From: CAZGMJ01 sp964526785 | Lineage (GTDB): Bacteria > Planctomycetota > Phycisphaerae > Sedimentisphaerales > Anaerobacaceae | Reading direction: 5' to 3' | Length of the DNA stretch: 64,000 nucleotides | NCBI GenBank assembly: GCA_964526785.1 | Contig: CAZGMJ010000004.1 | Coordinates: 62,001-126,000 of the forward strand | Part shown: positions 45,688-55,618 of the stretch, in pieces | Numbering within the stretch: position 1 is the stretch's first letter | Layout: each line of letters begins with the position of its first letter | The notes under the pieces: generated by a model | The model's database searches: none | What the model was told of the DNA's origin: nothing | Seen by the model: the letters and a program-made list of their open reading frames with translations, nothing else | Program-made: the position numbers and the translations under genes

Positions 45688-48096
45688 CTACCGGCGGGAC
45701 CCGTTTACGGTCATAATCCCGTCGGACACGTCGGCCCTGCACGATCGGCCGTTGAGCGCCACGTCGGGGCTGCCCGATACGGCGAAGCGGGCGAGTCGTA
45801 TATCGCCGTGGGCCTGTACGCTGCGGAGTCCGATGCGGACGTAGCCCCAACCGGTGAAGGTGTACTGTTCGCGACCGTTAGAGATTGTCGTCGGTTGGTC
45901 AGGGTCGCCGGCCAGGCGGATCATGAGCCGGTCGCTGACGGGGGAGTCTTCGGCCTCCTGCACCGCGACGACCAGGGCATTATCGGTTTTGCCGATGAGG
46001 CGGAAGTCTGCTATTTTCGGCCGGGCGTGCTCGAATGGCTCGTGCAGTGCGGCAAAGGTCGTGCGTTCGGCATTTCGAGCGACGACAAGAGTAACACCGC
46101 CGACTTCGCTGGGCACCTCTTTGAGCATTCTATCTCCCTGGTCGTTGCGCTGTTTGATAATCGGCAGCGGTGTTTGAGCGACATAGGCGGTGGTGTCCGC
46201 CTCGCCCAGCATAGTCATGCGGACGCCGACTTTGCGGTCGTACCATTGCTTCGGCAGCCGGGCCCGGGCGGGGTCGTCCAGCGTGCAGGTCTGCAATGCG
46301 GCGACCTGCCAGTCTTCGTCTCCGGCTTCGAAGGCCCTCACGTCGTCGAGCGGGATCAGCTCCCTGGGCAACTCGGCTTTGCGCCATTGCGTATCCTTGT
46401 GTTGATTCAACTGTCCCAGCGTATGGACGAACCAAAAGTACTGATGCGGCTCGGGGCTGTCGAGGTGTGTGACATCCAGCAGATATTCGCGGGTGAGCAT
46501 CAGTTTTCGGCTGATCCTGACGTCCGGATAGACCGCGTCGCTGGTCGCTTCGACGAACTTGACGGGGTCGGTGAATGCATGCCGGGTGCGCAGTTTGTCA
46601 GTAAACTCAGGCTCGCGGCCGTCGACGGTTACAGCGCAGTGGCTCTGAATGCTGCGCGACCAGTTCCGGGCATATCCCGGGGTTACCTGGCGATTGAGAT
46701 AGATGGGTCTGTTGAAGGCGTAGAAGCCCATCAGGGCCAGGCAGTCTCGCACGTTGTGCGCGTAGTTCGCGGCCAGTCGCATGGAAACCGCAGGCGCGGG
46801 CGACTGCCAATAGGACGGCGACTGATCGGCCCGCAGCATCACCATGCCGCGATCGGGCCATACAGCGGACGGTGCGGCAGGAGGGTCGGCGTCGGCCGGG
46901 TCGATGGGGTCGAGACCAAAATAAAGCGACGGGTAGTACTTGTGCTGGTCGGGTGCGCGCATCCGGGCGAGGAAGTAGTCGAAGCCGACGTCGGGCCACC
47001 TCGCGTGTCCGATTTCGAACCACAGAGGGATTTGCATCTTGGGCGTGAAGTTCGAATAGCCGTCCCATTGGGCATGGTCGCCGCGGCGCGTACCACCCCA
47101 TGCACCGTGGGCTTTCCAGAAGACGTTGCCCCCCTGCCCATCCGGCGTGTAGCCCATGACGAGGCTGTGCTGGAACGCGGGCGAGGGCAAGTCCCACGAC
47201 TGGCTCGACCCGCTCTGGCGGAGGTCGCCCATGGTTACGAGCGGATACTGGGGGCGCGAACTTTCCAGATCGATGCGCGGATAGGTGATATGGATCAAGC
47301 TCTCGATGTGGCCTTTCATGGTCGCTCCACCTTTGCCCGTGTATCCGAAGCCGAGTTCGTTGAGGCCGAGGCGCTCGACAGCGCGGCAGTAGATGAGCAT
47401 TGCTCCCGGGGTGGAGCCCATTTTGCTGAATTCCTCGGCGTAGAATCCGATGTCGCAGAGGTATTCGTCGAAATACCACCGCCATGAGCCGTATGCGTCC
47501 CAGACTTTGCGGATCAGTTGCTTATCGCCCAATGCCGCGGCCATGAGATTGGCGCTGACCTTCCACGGCCATGTGATATTGGGCAACCAGTTGCTGCGCG
47601 TGTACACGCGGGCGTCGTAGCGGGAGTAATTGCGCGAGTCGTTGAAGATGTCGGGATCGAAGATGGCACGCTTGAATACGATGTTGTCAATGTACGTGCG
47701 GAAGAACTGCTCAACCTCGCGGCGCTGATCGGGGGCGAGTCGATCGTAGAACAGGTCGTATCGGATGACGTTGATGTACTGGGCGGCGCCGCGGGGGACG
47801 GGCGATCGGGCCGTCCTGAGCAACTCTTCGATCTGCCGGCCAACGCGCTTGTCGTCGGGCTCGACAACACATCGCAGCAGTTCGGCGAACGCCTCCTCGT
47901 GACGCTTCGGTTCGATCTTCAACTGTTCGCAGGCCCTGGCGGCCCAGGGTTGTGTTTCGATCGTGGTTTTCAGATTCGCAATGTCGTCGGGGTCCCAGAG
48001 TATGTATGGGTGCTTTGCTCGGGACCATCCGACGGCGGAGAGAAAGAGAATTACAATGAGGCCGGCGACGGTCATTCTCACAGATCTGCGCAACAT
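45688..48096 (-). CDS. Exported alginate lyase/heparinase-like polysaccharide-degrading enzyme
   Basis: An 802-residue protein; ATG chosen behind AGAGG, dropping an upstream non-family stretch. Signal segment TVAGLIVILFLSAVGWS. An (alpha/alpha) toroid (~60-400, with SRNYSRYDARVYTRSNWLPN and QSGSSQSWDLP) and a C-terminal beta-sandwich part with NYAHNVRDCLALMGFYAFNRPIYLN. It resembles heparinase II/III and alginate lyase families but lacks a clean family signature. It converges with the preceding gene and lies 144 bases after the GHMP kinase fusion gene. Confidence 0.72.
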   Translation of the reverse strand: MLRRSVRMTVAGLIVILFLSAVGWSRAKHPYILWDPDDIANLKTTIETQPWAARACEQLKIEPKRHEEAFAELLRCVVEPDDKRVGRQIEELLRTARSPVPRGAAQYINVIRYDLFYDRLAPDQRREVEQFFRTYIDNIVFKRAIFDPDIFNDSRNYSRYDARVYTRSNWLPNITWPWKVSANLMAAALGDKQLIRKVWDAYGSWRWYFDEYLCDIGFYAEEFSKMGSTPGAMLIYCRAVERLGLNELGFGYTGKGGATMKGHIESLIHITYPRIDLESSRPQYPLVTMGDLRQSGSSQSWDLPSPAFQHSLVMGYTPDGQGGNVFWKAHGAWGGTRRGDHAQWDGYSNFTPKMQIPLWFEIGHARWPDVGFDYFLARMRAPDQHKYYPSLYFGLDPIDPADADPPAAPSAVWPDRGMVMLRADQSPSYWQSPAPAVSMRLAANYAHNVRDCLALMGFYAFNRPIYLNRQVTPGYARNWSRSIQSHCAVTVDGREPEFTDKLRTRHAFTDPVKFVEATSDAVYPDVRISRKLMLTREYLLDVTHLDSPEPHQYFWFVHTLGQLNQHKDTQWRKAELPRELIPLDDVRAFEAGDEDWQVAALQTCTLDDPARARLPKQWYDRKVGVRMTMLGEADTTAYVAQTPLPIIKQRNDQGDRMLKEVPSEVGGVTLVVARNAERTTFAALHEPFEHARPKIADFRLIGKTDNALVVAVQEAEDSPVSDRLMIRLAGDPDQPTTISNGREQYTFTGWGYVRIGLRSVQAHGDIRLARFAVSGSPDVALNGRSCRADVSDGIMTVNGSRR

Positions 48097-48240
48097 ATTA
48101 TCTGTACCTCTAACGGAAGTGGCGTACACGGTTTTTGGGGCTATGATGAGCAAGTCCATGCAACTGCCGTTATATACCCGATCGGCATTGCCTATACGAT
48201 TGGTGCTCGACAGTGTTTTGTGCATGGGTCTATTTGATTT

Positions 48241-51225
48241 CTATGTTTGTGGATTCGACTTTCGGCTCATCAGCATGTGCAACTGGCCGATCAGATGGGG
48301 CAGAGAGTCGTATCGGTTCAGGCGCACCCCCACTGCGCCGCCGCCGGGGTGCAGTTCGACGAACTCGGCAGTCGGCGACAGTCCAAATCGGCGATAGAAC
48401 GCCATCCGCACGAACTGCTTGACATCCTCGATGGGGACTTTCTTCGTATCCACGTGCAGTTGGAAGAAATCGCCCTGTCCTGCGGCGTTAACGCGGACTG
48501 CGACGGCATCGTCTCCGAAGGCGCGTTTGAGCATGGCCTCGGCCAGATCGATCAGGGCAAGTCCACGGAAGAAATTAGAACCTGCGAGGCGATGGAACTC
48601 GGGAGGATTGTCCCGGCAGAGCGCCTCGTCATCGAGTCCGCGGTTGAAATCGAAGGGACGGGCGTCGAATCGCTCGAGCCAGCGGTTCATCAACTCGGGC
48701 CCGGCGGCGGACTTTTCCCAGTCGAGCGTGCTTTCCATGCGATCGCGCGGAGGAAGCCTGTCGTACTCGATTTCCACGGAGCGGTCCCCCAGTTGGGACA
48801 AAGTGACGTACTCGATCCAACGGTCGGGTTCGTGGATCAGCCGGAAGTTCTTAGCAACTTCGGCGAAGAGGTAGGCCACCATTGCACGAAGTGGAACGCC
48901 CCGCTCCCGTACGATTTCGCCCGATGTAGTTGCGCGACGCAGGAGGGGATCTGTCCAGCCTTTGAACAGCGACGCAAGGGTCATGTCCACGCGACGGACA
49001 GCCAGCGTGCGACTGATACGATAGCTCTCCATGACCTGGTCGATGAACCAATCGCGGGCATCGCCGATTAGGCTTTCCAGGTCTCGACATTCGATCAGCA
49101 GTGGCAACGGACGAAGGACCGAGCATATCCAGTTGCGGCTTGCAGGGCTGAGCAGGCCGTCGGAGACGAGGTCCGACTCGATCTGTTTGAAGAAATCGGT
49201 GTCAATTGGCAGGCGGGTGAGGATAGCGGCGATTTCGGCGGCTTTGCCAGTCATCTTGCGCATCCGGCCGGTGGTTGGCGGGCCTGCATCGGGGGCATCG
49301 GCATACATGCCCCAGGACCACGCCCACGCGTCGCGGTCGCGGGCGACGCTGTAGGGGAAGATCAAATGATAGCGGTCGGTAGGCACGGGGTAGGTTGCGA
49401 GGATTCGGTAGTTGTCCTTAGGATTGGAGGATATGAGGGTGCCCTGAGCGGGACGGCCCTTCTGTTCGGTGGCCTGATCGAGCGAACCGGCGCGGACGCC
49501 CGTACCATACTCAGCCTGGCAGGCAAGATGCACGAGCAGATCGGGAGGGATACCGATATCGAAGTGGGCATTGATTGCGTTCTTGACGGCGACCGTGACA
49601 GCGGAAGAACTGGAAAAGCCCCCCTGCGGGATGCTGCCGGTGGAAACAATGCGGAGGCCTTTGAAGGCGCCGCGTCCGAGATACTTCTGCACGCGCGCGC
49701 CGAGGCTGCCGTCCCGAAGGGTGCGCATAGAGGCGATAGCATTACTGACAAGAGCAAAGGGGCGCCTCATGCTGTTGCTGACCCACAGCGAAGGCGGCGG
49801 AAGCGGAAGGTTCTTCCTGCGACGGCGCTGCAGTTCTTCGTCGCTGAAGTATCCGAGCGAGAGTAGAACGGACTCGCTCATCTGGGTGCCGAATTCCTCA
49901 TAGGTATGGAGGTCCGCAATATTCTCACCCGGATACATGATTTCATCGTCGGAAGGGATGAAGTCGATATTCTCGCGGTATTCGGGATTGGTCGGATAGA
50001 GGTGTATTCTGCTGTCGGCGGCGGCCTGTACGAGGACGGTGATCTGCTCGGCGCCATCGGCACTGCCTGCACCGATGGGCATCTGCCAGGCGGGGCCAAA
50101 AAAGCGACCCATGTCCGGGTGCATAAAGGCGATTCGCAGGCGGCCTCCCGCGATCCCGATGCTCACGGGACTGTCCGCCTTGAAAGAAAGCTGCTTTTGT
50201 TCGGCGACGGCGACGAGTTCATTAAGTTGGCGGGCGATGGAGGCGAGTTGGCCGGGCGGACGATCCGCCGCGATGATGCGGGCCGCTTCCAGCACCTCGG
50301 TCTCCTCCGGAAAGAGCGATCCATCGGTTGATTTGAGCAGGCCTTCGAGCAGCGCCAGATCCATCGGCCTGGTGACGTCGGCACAGAGCAGATCGTATTC
50401 AGGATCGTTGAGAGTTGTCGTGACGGTGCGAATATCCCCGCCCTCGGCATGTATGGACTCGATGATGTCGGTGATGTAGTACTGGCGCTGGGCGTTGTCG
50501 TTTGTTAAATCGCGCAGATGCCTGAGCAGAACGGAGGCGCGAATTACGTACAGCGGACAGTTGCCTTCGCTCGATTCGAGCAACGGCGAATGAGTCCGGC
50601 CCGGCGCGGCTGCGCGGATATCGCGCTCTTCGACGATTCGGACGACCGAACCATTTTCGTCTCTGACAAGGCGGCCCTTGCCCCGACTCTTGAGCGGTTC
50701 ATAGACGGCGGTGAGAAAGGTCAGGTCGGCTTGACGCGGCGGCCGGCAATGCGTTCGGCATATCCGGCGAAAGATGGAAGACGGTACGATGCGATCGCCC
50801 ATGGTGATGACGAGCAGCGGATCCTTTTCCATCAGTGCGGGTACGCTGAAGGACTCGAAGGCGGCAAATCCGGTTCCGCCGGTGGGGTTTTGCGAACGAA
50901 CATAGATGTTGTCACTGCCGAGACTTGCGGCCACTTCTTCATGGCGGTAGCCCACCACGCATATGACGGGCGAGAGGCAGAAGCGGCGAAATGCATCAAT
51001 CGAGTGGCGAGCCAGCGGGGTGCCGTGGACGGGCTGGATGCACTTGGGTTCGCGGCCGAAGCGCGTGCCCTTTCCCGCGGCGAGGACGACGAGCACCGGC
51101 GCGTCGGGACGGATACCGTTGTAGAACGCAAGACTTTCGGGGTTGAGTATCCTGTCGTATGCGGGCGTAATTGCGGCGGCGAGGGGGCGAGTCTGTGCAG
51201 ATTCTCTTGGTCCTGTATCACTCAT
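48241..51225 (-). CDS. Nucleotidyltransferase-GHMP sugar kinase fusion
   Basis: A 994-residue cytoplasmic protein with two catalytic halves. Residues ~42-300 form a GlmU/NTP-transferase domain with VVLAAGKGTRF and a following K (48-61), VITMGDRIVPSS and a C-terminal TDIIESIHAEG motif. From ~350 a GHMP kinase domain begins with GGRLRIAFMHPDMG (360-373), the galactokinase-like substrate loop, then the ATP loop IPQGGFSSSSA (532-542). The expected reaction is sugar to sugar-1-phosphate to NDP-sugar. The same architecture, but different N-terminal family, is known for bifunctional fucokinase/GDP-fucose pyrophosphorylase. The ribosome site is weak. Confidence 0.85.
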   Translation of the reverse strand: MSDTGPRESAQTRPLAAAITPAYDRILNPESLAFYNGIRPDAPVLVVLAAGKGTRFGREPKCIQPVHGTPLARHSIDAFRRFCLSPVICVVGYRHEEVAASLGSDNIYVRSQNPTGGTGFAAFESFSVPALMEKDPLLVITMGDRIVPSSIFRRICRTHCRPPRQADLTFLTAVYEPLKSRGKGRLVRDENGSVVRIVEERDIRAAAPGRTHSPLLESSEGNCPLYVIRASVLLRHLRDLTNDNAQRQYYITDIIESIHAEGGDIRTVTTTLNDPEYDLLCADVTRPMDLALLEGLLKSTDGSLFPEETEVLEAARIIAADRPPGQLASIARQLNELVAVAEQKQLSFKADSPVSIGIAGGRLRIAFMHPDMGRFFGPAWQMPIGAGSADGAEQITVLVQAAADSRIHLYPTNPEYRENIDFIPSDDEIMYPGENIADLHTYEEFGTQMSESVLLSLGYFSDEELQRRRRKNLPLPPPSLWVSNSMRRPFALVSNAIASMRTLRDGSLGARVQKYLGRGAFKGLRIVSTGSIPQGGFSSSSAVTVAVKNAINAHFDIGIPPDLLVHLACQAEYGTGVRAGSLDQATEQKGRPAQGTLISSNPKDNYRILATYPVPTDRYHLIFPYSVARDRDAWAWSWGMYADAPDAGPPTTGRMRKMTGKAAEIAAILTRLPIDTDFFKQIESDLVSDGLLSPASRNWICSVLRPLPLLIECRDLESLIGDARDWFIDQVMESYRISRTLAVRRVDMTLASLFKGWTDPLLRRATTSGEIVRERGVPLRAMVAYLFAEVAKNFRLIHEPDRWIEYVTLSQLGDRSVEIEYDRLPPRDRMESTLDWEKSAAGPELMNRWLERFDARPFDFNRGLDDEALCRDNPPEFHRLAGSNFFRGLALIDLAEAMLKRAFGDDAVAVRVNAAGQGDFFQLHVDTKKVPIEDVKQFVRMAFYRRFGLSPTAEFVELHPGGGAVGVRLNRYDSLPHLIGQLHMLMSRKSNPQT

Positions 51226-51444
51226 GCGTTCGTCCACAGGCGAGCGGCAACCATATTGTATCGTGCATCGCGATGCAGCGCCGAGCGGGATCAGCGGCCC
51301 GGCGCTATACAAGAGGATACAGGAGCGGCGTGGTATTATCCAGTCTTTTCGGCATCGTGCGCGACGGGCCGGCAAGAGGGAAAAGCAATCGCGACATTTG
51401 TCGTCAGGGAGCCGGACGGAGTAGAGATTGCTCACGCGGACGGG

Positions 51445-53985
51445 CTAATCCGTCTGCGCCAGGCAAATGACCTGTTGCGATACGGCATCGCCAACGATTT
51501 TCAGGTGTATCGGGCCGGTATCGTAGAGTGCAACGCAGTCGGCGTATTTGGCGGATTCCGGGAGCAGGTCGGGCAAGCGATTCGGGACGGCGAGCAGGAG
51601 GCTGTCATTGAAAGTGACATTCGGCTGATCCGGGAACACTGCAACGTAGAAGATGTCGTTTTCCACGAGATCGTGGAAGAAGTGCGTTCCGAATGACAGT
51701 TCGGGCATAAGGTTGCCGCCCTCGCAGGCAATTTCGACGAGGACGTCGGCGCTGTTTATTTCAGCGAAGGAAACGGGCACGCCCAGACTGGGCGTACTGG
51801 TGCCCCACCGGCCCGGCGCGAGCATCATGGTGACACTATCCGAGGTTTCAGCGAGGACGCGATTGATACGACCAATGATACGCGCGATTTCGTATTTCTG
51901 CGTCAAGTTCGCACGGCAGTACGCGGCAGGCCTGACCAAGAGCACGTTTGCAACATCACACGAGATACCAGCACCCATCATATGCCCCGTCGAATTGAAG
52001 AGCACATTGTCGTTGGTCGTATGGCGGGGCAACTCAATGCGGTCGGCGGCGGGAATGCTCTGCATTGGTCTGCATTGGACAAGACATATACGCGGCGTGG
52101 TGCGGTCGGCAAGGTTTATTGTGAACTCGATATCGACAGGATGGTCGTAGGCACGTTCAAGGCTGTGGAGGATTGTCTGCATAACCTGCGGCAAATCCGT
52201 TCCGGAGAGCAACTTGTCCAGCGACACAATCCAAGCCTCTGCGCCCGGCAACCCCATTTGCCTTCGCGTACGTTCGGTCCGGTATTGACGGGCCGTGAGA
52301 AGGTTCCGGTGCGGACTGATGTCTTCGGCGAAGAACTGTTCGACGGAGAGGGTATCGAGGCGGCCCGTTTCGATGTTGAGAACGTCGATTTCATGCTGAG
52401 AGAATCTCACGGCGTCTTCGGGGCGCGCATATGGTTTGCGATTCGGATCGTCGAGGGCGACGATCTGCGGATAGTCGTCTTCGGTGCGATCGACGGCGCG
52501 GGTGCCGAGGCCAAGTACCAGACGAAGCATGCCGGCGCGGCGGTCGAGGTGTGGAGCCCAGGCGAAGAGATTGTGCGAAGCGCCGACCCCTGCCAGATCC
52601 GGGAAGAAGTAGCTGCCGCGGGCACTGCCTGAGACCTTTTGCACGACCAGGGCCATTCGTTCCTGCGCACGGTGCAGGCCGCGATCATGACGATAGGCCA
52701 TCGCATCGTCGTTCAGCGCAGAACTATACACCCTCCTGACGGCGGCCTCGAACTGGCGGAGGCGGTGTTCGGGACCGCCCTGGTTGGCAAGAAAAATGCT
52801 TTCATACTTGCCTGCGAAGGCGCCGCGGAACGAATCCTGGAGAATGCTGCTGGATCGCACGATCAAAGGCGATTGGCCGAAGTAATCGAGTACGGTACGA
52901 AACTGTTGTCGCATGGTTTCGGAAAAGGAGCCCGCGAGGATTCGTTCACGAAGCCTGGCGGCGTGCGTCAGAGGTTCGTCCGCTACCTGCGGCCGGGTGT
53001 ATTGTTCCCACAGGTCGTTGTCGAAGAGATACGTGCAAAACACATCGGCGCCAACGTACCACGGGTCATCCGGTTCTATATGGCGGTCGTAATCAAAGGC
53101 CTCGTCTCTTCGGAGTATGCGGCGGGCAAGGACGAGGCCTGCGGCTCTGCCCCCGATAGCGCCATCGCCGATCATTCTGCTGCCGATGGCGATGAAGTCT
53201 TCGGGATCAAGCGTTCGACGGGCAAGATCGAGCATTCTCTCTTCGCCGCCGAAGACGAAGCGGCAGAGCGCGTCGAGGTGTGTGTGATAGTCCGGGGATT
53301 GTGGTGGCAGGGCTGCAAGGTCGAGGGCACGTTGTAAGATACGATTATGTGAGGGGCCCGCGGATTCGGCGCTGGGCGCAGGTATATCGGTACAAAGCGG
53401 GGCGAAGCAGTCTTCCGTGATGCGGTGCGGCAGGAACATCGTGGGCGAATACCGCCCGGCCACCTTGATCGGATGTATGAGCAGGTCGTCGCTGGAACGA
53501 TACAGGTCGAGCACGACATCGACGTCTTGCTGGATACGACCCAAAACAGCCGGGCAATGGCGGTTTCTCAGCAGCGGGATGTACGCGTTATGGCCAACAC
53601 TGCGCAGCCGGCGACAGACATCAGAGAGCAAATTGGCGATCATCAGGTCGGTCACCCAAGGGGCGTCGAGGAGTGAAAGGCAATCGACAAGACAGATGGC
53701 GGCCGGGCCTGAGTCCAAATACTCGTGAATCTGTCCGGTTGTCCGTTCAAAACCACCGGAGCCGTCGATTTCGTGGATTGTGATCTTTGCCGACATATCA
53801 CATATTCGCGGCGACTGCACGAAGCGAAGGTACACAATTCGACGATCGTCACGGACAGCTTCAGCGAAGAGAGCTTCTACAAAGAGGCTGCAATCGTCGA
53901 GGGCGTCGAGTTGCCAGAGAACGATGTCACCATCCCATACTCCGTGGAGTATTCGGTCGAGAGGTTGGCATCCACTGCTTGTCAT
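51445..53985 (-). CDS. RecA/KaiC-like plus PEP-synthase ATP-grasp domain protein
   Basis: An 846-residue protein. Residues ~1-170 resemble KaiC/RecA ATPases (SGCQPLDRILHGVWDGDIVLWQ and the Walker B-like AICLVDCLSLL at 96-106) but the Walker A loop is missing. Residues ~270-620 are a pyruvate phosphate dikinase/PEP synthase N-terminal ATP-grasp fold: GGRAAGL (278-284, with Arg at the usual Lys), LIVRSSS, SFRGAFAGKYES and a terminal CLVQCRPMQ. The phosphohistidine and PEP-binding domains are absent. A conserved C-terminal block (MLAPGRWG, PELSFGTHFFHDLVE) follows. It lies directly upstream of the kinase fusion gene. Confidence 0.8.
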   Translation of the reverse strand: MTSSGCQPLDRILHGVWDGDIVLWQLDALDDCSLFVEALFAEAVRDDRRIVYLRFVQSPRICDMSAKITIHEIDGSGGFERTTGQIHEYLDSGPAAICLVDCLSLLDAPWVTDLMIANLLSDVCRRLRSVGHNAYIPLLRNRHCPAVLGRIQQDVDVVLDLYRSSDDLLIHPIKVAGRYSPTMFLPHRITEDCFAPLCTDIPAPSAESAGPSHNRILQRALDLAALPPQSPDYHTHLDALCRFVFGGEERMLDLARRTLDPEDFIAIGSRMIGDGAIGGRAAGLVLARRILRRDEAFDYDRHIEPDDPWYVGADVFCTYLFDNDLWEQYTRPQVADEPLTHAARLRERILAGSFSETMRQQFRTVLDYFGQSPLIVRSSSILQDSFRGAFAGKYESIFLANQGGPEHRLRQFEAAVRRVYSSALNDDAMAYRHDRGLHRAQERMALVVQKVSGSARGSYFFPDLAGVGASHNLFAWAPHLDRRAGMLRLVLGLGTRAVDRTEDDYPQIVALDDPNRKPYARPEDAVRFSQHEIDVLNIETGRLDTLSVEQFFAEDISPHRNLLTARQYRTERTRRQMGLPGAEAWIVSLDKLLSGTDLPQVMQTILHSLERAYDHPVDIEFTINLADRTTPRICLVQCRPMQSIPAADRIELPRHTTNDNVLFNSTGHMMGAGISCDVANVLLVRPAAYCRANLTQKYEIARIIGRINRVLAETSDSVTMMLAPGRWGTSTPSLGVPVSFAEINSADVLVEIACEGGNLMPELSFGTHFFHDLVENDIFYVAVFPDQPNVTFNDSLLLAVPNRLPDLLPESAKYADCVALYDTGPIHLKIVGDAVSQQVICLAQTD

Positions 53986-54046
53986 GAGCCTGGGTCAGCC
54001 TTTCTGCGCAGTCCGCGGCGCGCGAATCGGTTGGTGGTTATGTGGC

Positions 54047-55618
54047 TTATCGATGCGGGCGGTAGTCCTTATAGTCAATTCCCAACTTGCGAATCTTATA
54101 GCCCACGATGCGAGGGGTGGAACCGAGATCGCGGGCCACGGCTGCGACCTTCCCATCGCATCGCTTCAATGCTTCGCAGATGATGCTTCTTTCGAATGCA
54201 TCGACCTGTTCAGCCAGCGAACCGCCTGCGCTTGCCCGCGAGGTATCGGATGTCCGCAGGCTCGGAGGCAAATGGTGCGCCTCGATTACGCCGTCAGTGC
54301 TGAGAAGCATCGCTCTTTCAATGCAGTTCTCGAGTTCGCGCACGTTGCCGGGCCAATCGTAGGTCATCATCATGTTCGTCGCCAGCGGGCTTATGCGGCG
54401 AACGGTCTTGCTGAGTCTGGCGGCGTAGTGTTTGATGAAGTGGTCGATCAGAAGCAGAATGTCATTACGTCTTTCCCGCAACGGCGGCAGGCCAATGGGG
54501 AAGACATTAATTCGGTAGTAGAAATCCTGCCGGAAATCACCCTGCTCGACGGCCCGTTCCAGATCGCGATTCGTAGCGGCGATGACTCGGGCGTTGGTAG
54601 TTTCCATCGTATTGCTGCCCACGCGTTGATATTCATGTTCCTGAAGGACGCGGAGCAACTTGACCTGGAGGGCTCCGGAGAAATCGCCTATTTCATCGAG
54701 AAAGAGGGTTCCGTTTTCGGCTTCGCGGATGCGACCATCCCGATCTCGAACGGCGCCGGTGAAAGCCCCCTTCTCATGCCCGAATAGCTCGCTATCGAGC
54801 AAGTTCTCATTCAAAGCGGCACAATTGACGCGAACGAACGGCCCTTTTCTTCTCTCGCTGAGGTAGTGAATTGCATGGGCAACGAGTTCTTTGCCGGTGC
54901 CAGATGCTCCGCGGATCAGGACGGTGGTATCACTGGAGGCGACTTGTTGGATGGCGGTGTAAACTTCGCGCATTTCGTCCGACTCGCCGATGATGTTCTC
55001 CGGGCGGTATCTATCGCCCAGTTCGCTGCGAAGTCTGATGTTCTCTTTGGCGAGGGCCTGCTGCTTCATCCCGGCCTCTCGTCTGATTCGAACGTCATTT
55101 GCGATCATGCTGGCGACGATGCTCAGTACGCGCATGTCCTCATCGAGCGATGCCGACTGGCCGAAGGGTCGATCGACTGCGATGGTGCCGATTACATCAC
55201 GGCCAAAGGCGATAGGCACACAGATGAAGCTGATCTCTTCTCTGGGCAGTTGCCTACGTTCAAACCTGTTCAGGAACAGCGGCTCCTGGGAGACTCTGGG
55301 CACGATCATGCCGCGACCGGTCTGCATGACCCGACCTGTTACGCCTTCGCCCATTCGATATCGGATTCTGCGCCGTTGCGTTGGCGTCAATGCCGGGGCT
55401 ACTTCGACTGCCAACTCATCACCCTCAGGCGAAAGCAGGGTAATGGCACCGTTGCGCAGATTCAGTTCCCCATCGAGTATTTCGAGCACGCGAGAGAGAA
55501 GTTGCTGTTGAGGCAGACCAGAACCAAGAACGGTGCTTACGCTGGCCAGGGCATCCAGTTCATGAGCGTGGCGCTCCGACTGGTTCGTATGGTCTCTGTT
55601 CTCAAATGGGCTTTCCAT
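54047..55618 (-). CDS. NifA-like sigma-54-dependent transcriptional activator
   Basis: A 523-residue enhancer-binding protein. GAF domain ~20-180 (AITLLSPEGDEL, GEGVTGRVMQTGRGMIVPRV and FLNRF, the NifA-type pattern), AAA+ domain ~210-445 with Walker A GASGTGKE (237-244), GAFTGA (284-289), Walker B FLDEIGD (306-312), and a Fis-type helix-turn-helix at the C-terminus (KVAAVARDLGSTPRIVGYKIRKLG). GAFTGA contacts sigma-54. The NifA cysteine motif is absent, so oxygen sensing is not indicated. The gene is divergent from the MvhD-MetF operon, which has a sigma-54 promoter. Confidence 0.93.
   Translation of the reverse strand: MESPFENRDHTNQSERHAHELDALASVSTVLGSGLPQQQLLSRVLEILDGELNLRNGAITLLSPEGDELAVEVAPALTPTQRRRIRYRMGEGVTGRVMQTGRGMIVPRVSQEPLFLNRFERRQLPREEISFICVPIAFGRDVIGTIAVDRPFGQSASLDEDMRVLSIVASMIANDVRIRREAGMKQQALAKENIRLRSELGDRYRPENIIGESDEMREVYTAIQQVASSDTTVLIRGASGTGKELVAHAIHYLSERRKGPFVRVNCAALNENLLDSELFGHEKGAFTGAVRDRDGRIREAENGTLFLDEIGDFSGALQVKLLRVLQEHEYQRVGSNTMETTNARVIAATNRDLERAVEQGDFRQDFYYRINVFPIGLPPLRERRNDILLLIDHFIKHYAARLSKTVRRISPLATNMMMTYDWPGNVRELENCIERAMLLSTDGVIEAHHLPPSLRTSDTSRASAGGSLAEQVDAFERSIICEALKRCDGKVAAVARDLGSTPRIVGYKIRKLGIDYKDYRPHR

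Noticed and set aside
45808..47487. 559-codon plus-strand frame
   Set aside because: Antisense shadow of the polysaccharide lyase gene, whose signal peptide and motifs are convincing.
54047..55618. True NifA with nitrogen-fixation genes
   Set aside because: No nif genes nearby and no NifA cysteine motif; only the domain plan is NifA-like.
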